5,235 nt of DNA from Bryobacteraceae bacterium (GTDB taxonomy: Bacteria > Acidobacteriota > Terriglobia > Bryobacterales > Bryobacteraceae): the NCBI GenBank assembly GCA_030036985.1, contig JASHSD010000513.1, positions 1 through 5,235 of the forward strand, read 5' to 3'. The stretch's first letter is position 1; each line of letters starts with the position of its first letter. Positions 1-5,235 of the stretch are shown piece by piece. The position numbers and the translations under genes are program-made. Below the pieces are notes generated by a model that worked only from the letters and a program-made list of their open reading frames with translations, searched no databases and was not told where the DNA came from.

Positions 1-450
1 CACGTCGAAGATGGTGCCGCGGACGGAAATGACGGCGGTGGGAGTTCTGACCTTGTTGTTATTCGGTAACCCGCCGAGGTGCTCAATCTGCACCCGGACC
101 TTACCCAGCCAGACTTCCAGCAGATCTCTCCAGTCGCCGCGGTTGGCGCGAAACACCACGCGCGATTTCGGGAACACTTCGAACTGGCTGCCGTCGGCGA
201 TCTGGAACATACCGTACCCGTCGGGGCCGGTGACGATAACCTGCTGGGGCTGGACCACGTCCCCAACGTGCAGCGCCCACGGGTAATCGTCGCCGCGCAG
301 GACGGAAATTTGTCCGGTGAAGGAGACCAGTTTCGCGGCGCCGCTGCCCGGATCGAGGCCGGAAACCTGCCCGAGAAGGCTGAATGTGGAGGAAATACCA
401 ATCAGCGCCAGCCAGAATACTACAGACGTGTTTCTGCGTACTATGGACAC
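1..450 (-). CDS. FecR-domain protein, N-terminal part (3' end beyond left edge)
   Basis: Seen: an open minus-strand frame that runs off the left edge, 150 residues visible. I chose the GTG at 450-448 because GGAG lies 4 nt upstream and because it gives a clean export signal. That signal is RR at residues 5-6 followed by a hydrophobic run at about 10-28. No ATG is available in the frame, and GTG 471 lacks a ribosome site. Residues 40-150 follow the FecR-domain pattern in order: FTGQISVLRGD, then LHVGDVV, VTGPDGYGMFQIADGS, then PKSRVVF, LGKVRVQIE and TPTAVISVRGTIFDV at the window edge. Known: FecR domains occur in periplasmic sensors that act on ECF sigma factors through an anti-sigma partner, and also in many stand-alone exported proteins. 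Inferred: no FecI-like sigma factor is visible, so this may be the stand-alone kind. It is divergent from the BNR-repeat gene. The family call is strong, the role unknown. Confidence 0.85.
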   Translation of the reverse strand, partial: MSIVRRNTSVVFWLALIGISSTFSLLGQVSGLDPGSGAAKLVSFTGQISVLRGDDYPWALHVGDVVQPQQVIVTGPDGYGMFQIADGSQFEVFPKSRVVFRANRGDWRDLLEVWLGKVRVQIEHLGGLPNNNKVRTPTAVISVRGTIFDV

Positions 451-503
451 GAAGCTCCACCAGAATAGCACTCGGGATGCATCTGAAACCGGGTCGCCGG
501 CAA

Positions 504-509
504 ATTTTA
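504..509 (-). promoter_or_regulatory. candidate -10 box for the FecR-domain gene
   Basis: On the minus strand TAAAAT lies about 54 bp before the GTG start at 450. It sits in the AT-richest part of the divergent gap, which would give a leader of roughly 45 nt. The hexamer 17 bp further upstream, CTGATT, is a poor match to a -35 box. This is pattern-based and weak; the sigma factor is unknown. Confidence 0.25.
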
Positions 510-565
510 ATGAGCAACTTGCGCCGAATCAGCAGTTTCCATTTCGAGATGAGTCCATTCTAAGG

Positions 566-571
566 TAGAAT
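566..571 (+). promoter_or_regulatory. candidate -10 box for the BNR-repeat gene
   Basis: TAGAAT ends 12 bp before the ATG at 584. If it is used, transcription would start around 578 and leave almost no leader. Only the weak purine stretch GAGA (573-576) resembles a ribosome site. The -35 region, TTCGAG at 543-548, is poor. Either the mRNA is nearly leaderless or the true promoter lies further upstream. Confidence 0.25.
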
Positions 572-583
572 TGAGACACGCGG

Positions 584-2455
584 ATGTGTCATCCCGATAC
601 AGATGTGCGCTTTTCAGTACAGAAAACGCGCATTCTCGCCCTCGCCTTGGGCATAGCTTCAGCTTTTCCGACTTGGGCGCAGACCGCGACGGCATGGAAA
701 CGCGTCGCGGGCACGACCATTGATGAAGGATTGGCAGGGCTCGCTTCGGGCCCCGTCGAGACGGTCTGGTACACGCCAGGCGGGCGCGGACTGCTGGCGC
801 GGACGCAATCCGGCCGAATCTTTGAGACCACGGACTTTGTCCACTGGCGGCTGAATACAGCCGGGGCGCTTTCCCAACCGCCCGCCGGCGCGGAGGCTTC
901 GCCCGAATCGCTGCCCGAAGCAGGGGCCAGGGTCCAGGAGGTTTCCGGAAGGCTCTATGCCGCCGGGACCTCGAATCTCTACGAGTCTGAGGACAACGGG
1001 CGGACTTGGGTGAATCTGACGGGTTTCAATAACCGCTCGGTGATCGGCGGCGGCTTCACCGCGCTGGCGATTTCTCCCGCGAACCCACAGGAAATCACGG
1101 CCGCCAACCAGTTCGGCGTGTGGCGCTCGCTCGACGGAGGACTATCATGGCAGACGCTGAATGACGATCTGCCCAACTTCCCGGTGCGTAAACTGATCGG
1201 CCGCAGAACCGTATTGCTGGCGGATGGCCGCGGCGCGGAGGTGAATCAGGGATCGTGGACCTCGGTTGAAGCCGCGGACCCCGAGATGGCGCTGCGGGCT
1301 CGCTTCGGCGCGGCCATCCATAGCGATTTGAGCGCGGCGGCGCAGTCGGGTTCGGTGGCATATGCGGGAACCAGCGACGGACGGCTGCTGGTTTCGCAGG
1401 ATAACGGATCCACGTGGGGCGAAGCGTCCGCGGCGACGGGCAACGTCATCGCGCGCATCTGGGTGGACGCCCAAACTCCGGGAGTCGCGCTGGCCGCGTC
1501 CGGATCGAGACTGCTGCGAACCGTGAACGCTGGGCTCTTCTGGGACGATGTCACGGGCGCGCTGCCGCAGGGACAGATTCACGGAATCGCGGCGGATCGC
1601 GCGGCCGGCGTGGTCTACGTGGCGGCCGACGGCGGCGTTTACGGCGCCAACCTGTCGTTGAACGACGCGGGCGCGGCGTCGCCGACATGGGCTTCGATTT
1701 CCCGCGATCTGCCCGCGGCGCCGGCATGGGATGTGGCGCTGAATCCGGACAACACGATGACGGTGGCGCTCGACGGGTACGGCGTTTTCGAATCGCCGGC
1801 TCCGTATCGCTCCCGCGGCGTGCGTCTGGTCAGCGGCGCCGATCTCACCGAGCGCGCCGCGGCGCCCGGGTCGCTGGTCAGCGTGCTGGGCGCGAATATC
1901 GCCACCGCGAAAAACGACGGCGTGGCTTATCCGGTGCTGGCGGCGTCGAATGAGAGTTCGCAGCTGCAGGTCCCGTTCGAAGCCGAGCCGGGAACCTTCT
2001 CGCTCACGCTTCAGGGATCCAATGATCGCTGGACCGTGCCGCTGACTGTGAAGGATGCCGCGCCGGCGATCTTCGTCGACGCGGATGGATCGCCGCTGGT
2101 GCTGGATGCCGACAGCGGCCTGGTGCTGGATTCCAAGGTTCCGATTTACGCAGGATCGAGTGTCGAGATTTTGGCCACGGGCTTGGGTAAAGTAACGCCG
2201 GACTGGCCCACGGGCGTTCCCGCGCCGGTGGATTCGCCTCCGGCGGTAAACGGCGAAGTCACCGCGTTTCTCGACGGGCAGCAGGTGGAAGTCACGCGGG
2301 CCGTTCTCGCGCCGGGGTATGTTGGGTACTATCTGATCCAGTTGCGCATCCCGGCGATCGTGAACCGCGGGGCGAATGAGTTTCGCGTCGTGATGAACGG
2401 CGAGGAGAGCAATAAGGTTAAGCTGTACCTGGAGCCGAACGCGCCGGGTCAGTAG
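584..2455 (+). CDS. Exported beta-propeller (BNR/Asp-box) protein with Solibacter-type C-terminal domain
   Basis: Seen: 623 residues. Residues 14-32 form a Sec signal (KTR, a hydrophobic core, then PTWA before Gln33), so the mature protein is probably outside the cytoplasm. Asp boxes of the S-x-D-x-G-x-T-W type occur at 135-142 (SEDNGRTW), 182-189 (SLDGGLSW) and 271-278 (SQDNGSTW). Degenerate copies lie near 81-88 and 313-320. These mark a sialidase/sortilin-like beta-propeller covering about 35-405. Residues about 417-617 resemble the Solibacter C-terminal domain TIGR03437: PGSLVSVLGANI, VPLTVKDAAPAIF, VEILATGLGKVTP, LAPGYVGYYLIQLRIP and NGEESNKV. Inferred: an extracellular binding or adhesion protein. 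I see no evidence of sialidase catalytic residues, so I do not call an enzyme. The start is ATG 584 with a weak GAGA site; GTG 605 is an alternative that keeps the signal peptide. No partner gene lies in the same direction close by. Confidence 0.85.
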   Translation: MCHPDTDVRFSVQKTRILALALGIASAFPTWAQTATAWKRVAGTTIDEGLAGLASGPVETVWYTPGGRGLLARTQSGRIFETTDFVHWRLNTAGALSQPPAGAEASPESLPEAGARVQEVSGRLYAAGTSNLYESEDNGRTWVNLTGFNNRSVIGGGFTALAISPANPQEITAANQFGVWRSLDGGLSWQTLNDDLPNFPVRKLIGRRTVLLADGRGAEVNQGSWTSVEAADPEMALRARFGAAIHSDLSAAAQSGSVAYAGTSDGRLLVSQDNGSTWGEASAATGNVIARIWVDAQTPGVALAASGSRLLRTVNAGLFWDDVTGALPQGQIHGIAADRAAGVVYVAADGGVYGANLSLNDAGAASPTWASISRDLPAAPAWDVALNPDNTMTVALDGYGVFESPAPYRSRGVRLVSGADLTERAAAPGSLVSVLGANIATAKNDGVAYPVLAASNESSQLQVPFEAEPGTFSLTLQGSNDRWTVPLTVKDAAPAIFVDADGSPLVLDADSGLVLDSKVPIYAGSSVEILATGLGKVTPDWPTGVPAPVDSPPAVNGEVTAFLDGQQVEVTRAVLAPGYVGYYLIQLRIPAIVNRGANEFRVVMNGEESNKVKLYLEPNAPGQ

Positions 2456-2459
2456 CCTT

Positions 2460-2550
2460 GGTGGGGTCGGCGCTTCGGCGCCGCAGCCGCCCTTCCGGGC
2501 GGCTTGGCCGGGCAAAATCCCGGCCGCAGGCCCGAAGGCCTGACCCCACC
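2460..2550. repeat. 91-bp five-stem cloverleaf palindromic element
   Basis: An exact 9-bp terminal inverted repeat, GGTGGGGTC (2460-2468) and GACCCCACC (2542-2550), encloses four perfect hairpins in tandem. Hairpin 1 is GGCGC-TTCG-GCGCC (2469-2482). Hairpin 2 has 8-bp arms at 2485-2492 and 2497-2504 with loop TTCC. Hairpin 3 is GGCCGGG/CCCGGCC (2506-2512, 2519-2525) with loop CAAAAT. Hairpin 4 is AGGCC-CGAA-GGCCT (2528-2541). Only 0 to 2 bases separate neighbouring stems. As RNA, hairpin 1 carries the very stable C(UUCG)G loop on the plus strand, and hairpin 4 carries the same loop on the minus strand. It begins 4 nt after the stop of the BNR-repeat gene. It has no T-run on its 3' side on either strand, so it is not a standard terminator. 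It could be a dispersed REP/MITE-like element, an mRNA 3'-end stabiliser, or a structured RNA. Confidence 0.85.
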
Positions 2551-2573
2551 CAAAAAAGGTTCCCAACCTGGCC

Positions 2574-2638
2574 CTACGCCCGGAGTTTTGTGAAAATACG
2601 GTCTTGGCGGTATTCCGCGCGCCTATCCCCGGGCGTAG
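2574..2638. repeat. Perfect 10-bp inverted repeat, arms 45 bp apart
   Basis: CTACGCCCGG (2574-2583) is exactly repeated in inverse orientation as CCGGGCGTAG (2629-2638). The interior also holds a short hairpin, GCGG-TATT-CCGC (2607-2618), and the pair AATAC/GTATT (2595-2599, 2610-2614). The left arms are about 55 bp apart, near five helical turns. The candidate promoter at 2588-2616 lies wholly between them. This could be a paired operator, or the stem of a leader or 3' RNA structure. The inverted repeat is certain; its role is not. Confidence 0.7.
2588..2616 (+). promoter_or_regulatory. candidate sigma-70-like promoter for the orphan receiver gene
   Basis: TTGTGA (2588-2593) and TATTCC (2611-2616) are separated by 17 bp. 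They match 4 of 6 and 3 of 6 bases of the housekeeping consensus. A start near 2623 would leave a leader of about 36 nt before the TTG at 2659. The right arm of the inverted repeat would then sit just inside the transcript. Confidence 0.3.
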
Positions 2639-2658
2639 TCTGAGAAGCGGACACCGCG

Positions 2659-3090
2659 TTGAATACGGCGCAACCCATTCTCGCCATCACCTCCGAAGAC
2701 CGCCTGTTCTTCCTGCTCCTCTCTGCTTCCATCGATCTCGGCTGGAAAATCGTGTGGGCGCGCAGCATCGAGCGGGCTTGCGATTTGTACTCGATGCGAC
2801 AAACGCCGCTGGTGGTTTACGATCAGCGTCTGCCGGGCATCGATTGGCGCGAGGGATTAGCGCGCATCGCCGGATTCCCCGGCAATCCGGTGGTCCTGCT
2901 GGCGGCGTCGGAGGTTAACGAGGAAGTCTGGGAAACGGTCCTGCGCTGCCGCGGCTACGATGCGGTGCGGCGCTCGGCCGGCAGCGTGGAGTGGCGCAGA
3001 GAACTGCTGTTCGCCAGGCTGTCGCGAGGCTCACACGCCGATCAGGGCGTTGAACTTCGTATAGCCGCCGCGGCTCACGGGGATCTTTGA
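2659..3090 (+). CDS. Stand-alone degenerate receiver-domain protein
   Basis: Seen: 143 residues from a TTG start. An in-frame stop at 2641-2643 leaves no better upstream start, and a weak GCGGA site lies 7 nt ahead. Residues 7-122 read like a CheY-type receiver: beta-1 ILAI, the phospho-acceptor region LVVYDQRLPG with Asp55, then PVVLLAAS and GYDAVRRS. The DWREGL after the Asp and the GYD near the end resemble short receiver proteins common in Solibacter-like genomes. Key sites have changed: the acidic pair after beta-1 is TS (followed by ED at 13-14), the beta-4 Thr/Ser is Ala82, and the beta-5 Lys appears to be Ser106. No output domain follows. Inferred: a pseudo-receiver or phosphate-independent adaptor. 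The last 20 residues lie in the antisense overlap with the LytTR gene and look like read-through tail, not fold. The domain is fairly sure, the function unknown. Confidence 0.7.
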   Translation: MNTAQPILAITSEDRLFFLLLSASIDLGWKIVWARSIERACDLYSMRQTPLVVYDQRLPGIDWREGLARIAGFPGNPVVLLAASEVNEEVWETVLRCRGYDAVRRSAGSVEWRRELLFARLSRGSHADQGVELRIAAAAHGDL

Positions 3091-3789
3091 GCCGTCGGTG
3101 AGCACGGCCAGCCAGGTATCCTTCGTGTTCGGCTCGATGCGCGCGATCCGTTCCACATTCACCAGATACGAGCGGTGCAGCCGCACAAACCGTCTGGGGT
3201 CCAGCGCGGCTTCCAGACTGGCGATGGTCTGCTGTTTCAGCCACGACTTGCCTTCGCTGCGCAGGGAGACATAGTCGTCCTGCGCTTCGGCGTAATCAAG
3301 CCTGCCCGCGGGAATTACGTGCACCTTCGCCCCGTCCTTAACTACAATGCGCTCGATGTACGCGCCGGCCGGTCGGGCGGCGTTCTGCAGGGTCTCGGGC
3401 AGCGAGGCGGGCCGGCGCTCGCCCACGCGTCTGCGCACTTTTTCCAGAGCCGCGCGGAAGCGCTCCGCGCCGAACGGCTTCAGCAGATAATCCACCGCCG
3501 CCGCGTCGAACGCGCGCATGGCGTATTGATCGAACGCCGTCACGAAGACGACGGCGATTTCGCGATCGATCAATTCCAGCACCTCGAATCCGTCGAGCTT
3601 CGGCATCTGCACGTCGAGGAAGAGCACGTCCGGGCGGAATTCGCCGCAGGCCTTCACGGCTTCGAAACCGTTGGCGCATTCGGCGACGATCCCGATACCG
3701 GATTCGTTCTCTGGACGCTCGATGTATTCCCTCAGAATGGCGCGCGCCAGCTCTTCGTCGTCCGCGATGACGGCTCTGAGATTTTTCAT
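3031..3789 (-). CDS. LytTR-type response regulator (LytR/AlgR family)
   Basis: Seen: 252 residues, a normal length for the family. The N-terminal receiver (about 3-122) has every canonical active-site residue: Asp10/Asp11, phospho-acceptor Asp59 in VLFLDVQMP, Thr84 in VFVTA and Lys104 in LLKPF. After a linker, residues about 148-250 form a LytTR DNA-binding domain, with IVVKDGAKVHVIP, the YAEAQDDYV segment and the signature FVRLHRSYLVNVERI, ending in the usual short tail after SRGGYTKF. Role by family: a cytoplasmic transcription factor activated by phosphorylation, which binds paired direct repeats. The start is ATG 3789, which overlaps the kinase stop as ATGA, so translation is probably coupled to the kinase. 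The neighbouring kinase is the evident partner. Its 3' end overlaps the orphan receiver gene antisense by 60 bp. The regulon cannot be deduced here. Confidence 0.95.
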   Translation of the reverse strand: MKNLRAVIADDEELARAILREYIERPENESGIGIVAECANGFEAVKACGEFRPDVLFLDVQMPKLDGFEVLELIDREIAVVFVTAFDQYAMRAFDAAAVDYLLKPFGAERFRAALEKVRRRVGERRPASLPETLQNAARPAGAYIERIVVKDGAKVHVIPAGRLDYAEAQDDYVSLRSEGKSWLKQQTIASLEAALDPRRFVRLHRSYLVNVERIARIEPNTKDTWLAVLTDGSKIPVSRGGYTKFNALIGV

Positions 3790-4814
3790 GACACCTTCAT
3801 CGGGACGGTCAACGTCACGCGATACACGTCTTCGCTGGCTTCCACTTCGAGGTGCGCCGCGTTGCCGTAGCGGGCCTGGAGGCGCTGGCGCACGTTGGCC
3901 AGACCGATGCCGCTGCGGCTGGCGGGCGCATCGGGATCGAAGGGATTTTCGATCATGAAGCGGAGCCCCTCGCGCACGCGCCGGCCCAGCATGAGGATCT
4001 CGCCGCCTTCATCGAGCAGCGCAATTCCGTGTTTCACCGCGTTTTCGACGAGCGGCTGAATCAGCAGCGCCGGAACTTCGCAGGCATCGCAGGCCGGCTC
4101 CATGTCTTCGTGCGTGCGCAATCGGCGGCCGAAGCGCACCTGCTCCACGTCGAGGTACATGCGCGTGAGTTCCATTTCTTCGCGGAAGGGAATCGAAGCG
4201 CGTTCCCCCAAGCGCAGAGAGGTGCGCAGAAAATCGGCCAGGCGGATGCACATTTCGCGGGCGCGCGCGGCATCGCTCGACGTCAGCGCGCTGATGGAAT
4301 TCAGACTGTTGAACAGGAAGTGCGGATTCACCTGGGCTTTGAGCGCGCGCAACTGGGCCTCGCGCGCCAGCAGTTCCGACCGGCGCGAATTCTGCGCCTC
4401 GATCACGACGTAGTGCATGGCGATCGAGAGGATGTAAATCATCGCCACCATCGCGCTGAGCACGGGGTCGGCCGCGCGAAAGTGCCGGTCGAGTCCGGGG
4501 AGCATGTCGGAGAATCCGAGGGCAGCCAGGCGGGCGACAAGAAGCACGCCGGTGGCCACGACCATCGCGGCCAGCAGATGTTGTCCGATCAGACGCCACG
4601 CGCTGGTCGAGCGCAGCGGCAGGGCGCGGCAGGCGTACCAGGGCGAGAGGCAGACGAAGGCGAGGACGATGGTGACCGGAGTGACGATAGCCGCGGTCTC
4701 GGCGGCATTCAGGGTTCCCGCAACCGAGATCAGCAGGCCGAGAATTGCCCCGAGCGGAACCCAGACGGCGAGATACAGCAGGAACAGTTTCCAGCTCTGA
4801 AAGAGGGGATGCAT
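3786..4814 (-). CDS. LytS/AlgZ-type membrane sensor histidine kinase
   Basis: Seen: 342 residues. Four predicted membrane helices lie near 10-32, 42-64, 78-100 and 115-138, with little periplasmic sequence between them. A short helical linker (about 139-160) leads to the His_kinase (PF06580-type) motif QVNPHFLFNSLNSI with phospho-acceptor His165. The ATPase domain follows, with N-box LIQPLVENAVKHG (251-263) and GIGLANVRQRLQARYG (302-317). The usual DxGxG box is replaced by ENPFDPD, a variant known in this kinase subfamily. Role: autophosphorylates and passes phosphate to the LytTR regulator encoded next, whose ATG overlaps its stop codon. With almost no extracellular domain, it probably senses within the membrane or through a partner. 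The LiaF-like protein encoded 6 nt upstream is the obvious candidate. No strong ribosome site precedes ATG 4814, which suggests coupled translation. The stimulus is unknown. Confidence 0.93.
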   Translation of the reverse strand: MHPLFQSWKLFLLYLAVWVPLGAILGLLISVAGTLNAAETAAIVTPVTIVLAFVCLSPWYACRALPLRSTSAWRLIGQHLLAAMVVATGVLLVARLAALGFSDMLPGLDRHFRAADPVLSAMVAMIYILSIAMHYVVIEAQNSRRSELLAREAQLRALKAQVNPHFLFNSLNSISALTSSDAARAREMCIRLADFLRTSLRLGERASIPFREEMELTRMYLDVEQVRFGRRLRTHEDMEPACDACEVPALLIQPLVENAVKHGIALLDEGGEILMLGRRVREGLRFMIENPFDPDAPASRSGIGLANVRQRLQARYGNAAHLEVEASEDVYRVTLTVPMKVS

Positions 4815-4820
4815 GCGAGG

Positions 4821-5235
4821 TCAGTTCTTGATGACGATCCCGCCGAAGACAGCGGCTCCGCGGATGGCAAGGATCGGTGGATCGAAGCCGGGCTCGGGAC
4901 GCGGCGGAACGGTTTGGTCGTCGAAGCCGCCGAAGACGGCGGACCCCATCTTCTCGATGCGCCAGGTGCGCGGCACGCGAATTTCGATGCCGCCAAACAC
5001 GGCGTTCAGTTCGAGCACGACGCGGCGGTTCGGCGGCGCAATCGCCGCGCTGGAAAGGTCGATTTCGGCGCCTCCGAAAACCGCGTCGATTTTGCCGCCT
5101 TCGAAGTTCTGGCTTTCCACGCGGCGCTGCGTTCCACTGAAGACGAACGATTCCATCAGCCTGTTTCCGAAAAAGGAGTTGCTCGCGTGGGAGCCGATAT
5201 CGAAGGGTTTTCGCGGCCAGGCTTCGGCGGGCCAT
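4821..5235 (-). CDS. LiaF-like C-terminal domain protein (N-terminus beyond right edge)
   Basis: Seen: 137 residues ending at TGA 4823-4821; the frame is open to the right edge. The ATG at 5156 is therefore probably internal, since the upstream stretch (FDIGSHASNSFFGNRL) also fits the family. The visible part follows the LiaF C-terminal (PF09922/DUF2154-like) pattern: ESFVFSGTQRRVESQNFEGGKIDAVFGGAEIDL, then ELNAVFGGIEIRVPRTW, GSAVFGGFDDQT and AIRGAAVFGGIVIKN. VFGG occurs four times, at visible residues 52, 79, 100 and 129, and a related VFSG at 31. Such repeats build a right-handed beta-helix-like fold in this family. Known: in Firmicutes LiaF is a membrane protein that holds its sensor kinase inactive until envelope damage. 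Related proteins usually have membrane helices before this domain, which would lie outside the window. Inferred: it modulates the kinase encoded 6 nt downstream. The family is fairly certain; the inhibitory role is by analogy. Confidence 0.85.
   Translation of the reverse strand, partial: WPAEAWPRKPFDIGSHASNSFFGNRLMESFVFSGTQRRVESQNFEGGKIDAVFGGAEIDLSSAAIAPPNRRVVLELNAVFGGIEIRVPRTWRIEKMGSAVFGGFDDQTVPPRPEPGFDPPILAIRGAAVFGGIVIKN

Noticed and set aside
101..517. A minus-strand ATG-started frame of 138 codons near the left edge
   Set aside because: It is a shadow in another frame. The frame ending at base 1 carries a continuous FecR-domain pattern and a signal sequence, and needs only a GTG start.
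584..2455. Sialidase or other enzyme annotation for the Asp-box protein
   Set aside because: Asp boxes are structural. I could not identify the arginine triad or other catalytic residues, and the C-terminal domain points to a lineage-specific surface protein.
2460..2550. Rho-independent terminator of the BNR-repeat gene
   Set aside because: The hairpins are strong but no T-run follows on the plus strand. The A-run at 2552-2557 would be a T-run ahead of the structure, not behind it, on the minus strand.
1145..2566. A 473-codon open frame on the minus strand, opposite the BNR-repeat gene
   Set aside because: Its composition is Arg/Gly/His-rich with no domain signature, as expected for an antisense shadow of a GC-rich gene. 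The plus strand has a signal peptide, Asp boxes and a recognisable C-terminal domain.
2604..2918. A plus-strand ATG-started frame of 104 codons overlapping the start of the orphan receiver gene
   Set aside because: It has no motif and an Arg/Gly-rich composition. The overlapping frame from TTG 2659 gives a receiver-like protein.
4821..5156. Complete small gene starting at ATG 5156
   Set aside because: The same frame continues open to the window edge with sequence that fits the family, and proteins of this type normally have membrane helices before the domain. The gene is therefore taken as 5'-truncated by the window.
4009..5235. A 408-codon open frame on the minus strand across the kinase and the LiaF-like gene
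   Set aside because: It is an out-of-frame reading of two convincing genes, is Arg/Pro/Ala-rich and shows no motif.

Overview
The window is GC-rich bacterial DNA. It most likely comes from the Acidobacteriota, from a relative of Candidatus Solibacter or Bryobacter. Two things point there. The long secreted protein ends in a domain that I recognise from memory as the C-terminal module so common in Solibacter (TIGR03437-like). There is also a stand-alone, degenerate receiver protein of a kind common in that group. No search was run, so the taxonomy is an inference.

Left part (1-2455): two divergent genes share a 133-bp, AT-richer gap. On the minus strand is the N-terminal part of a membrane-anchored or exported FecR-domain protein, which runs off the left edge. 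On the plus strand is a 623-residue exported protein with Asp-box (BNR/sortilin-like) beta-propeller repeats followed by the Solibacter-type C-terminal domain.

Middle (2456-2658): a 203-bp non-coding stretch holds two separate palindromic structures. The first (2460-2550) is an exact 9-bp terminal inverted repeat enclosing four consecutive perfect hairpins, which together form a five-stem cloverleaf. The second (2574-2638) is a perfect 10-bp inverted repeat whose arms flank a candidate promoter for the next gene. That gene (2659-3090, plus) encodes an orphan receiver-like protein that keeps the phospho-acceptor Asp but has lost most other active-site residues.

Right part (3031-5235): a minus-strand operon, read from the right edge inward. 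It encodes a LiaF-like VFGG-repeat protein (5' end outside the window), then a LytS/AlgZ-type membrane histidine kinase, then a LytTR-type response regulator. The kinase and regulator overlap by ATGA, and the LiaF-like gene ends 6 nt before the kinase start. This is a complete two-component system with a probable envelope-sensing or inhibitory partner. By analogy with LiaFSR it may respond to cell-envelope stress, but its stimulus and targets cannot be read from the sequence. The regulator's 3' end and the orphan receiver's 3' end overlap antisense by 60 bp, so two phosphorelay-type genes meet tail to tail.

No tRNA, rRNA, CRISPR array, transposase or phage gene was seen. The most unusual item is the multi-hairpin element at 2460-2550.
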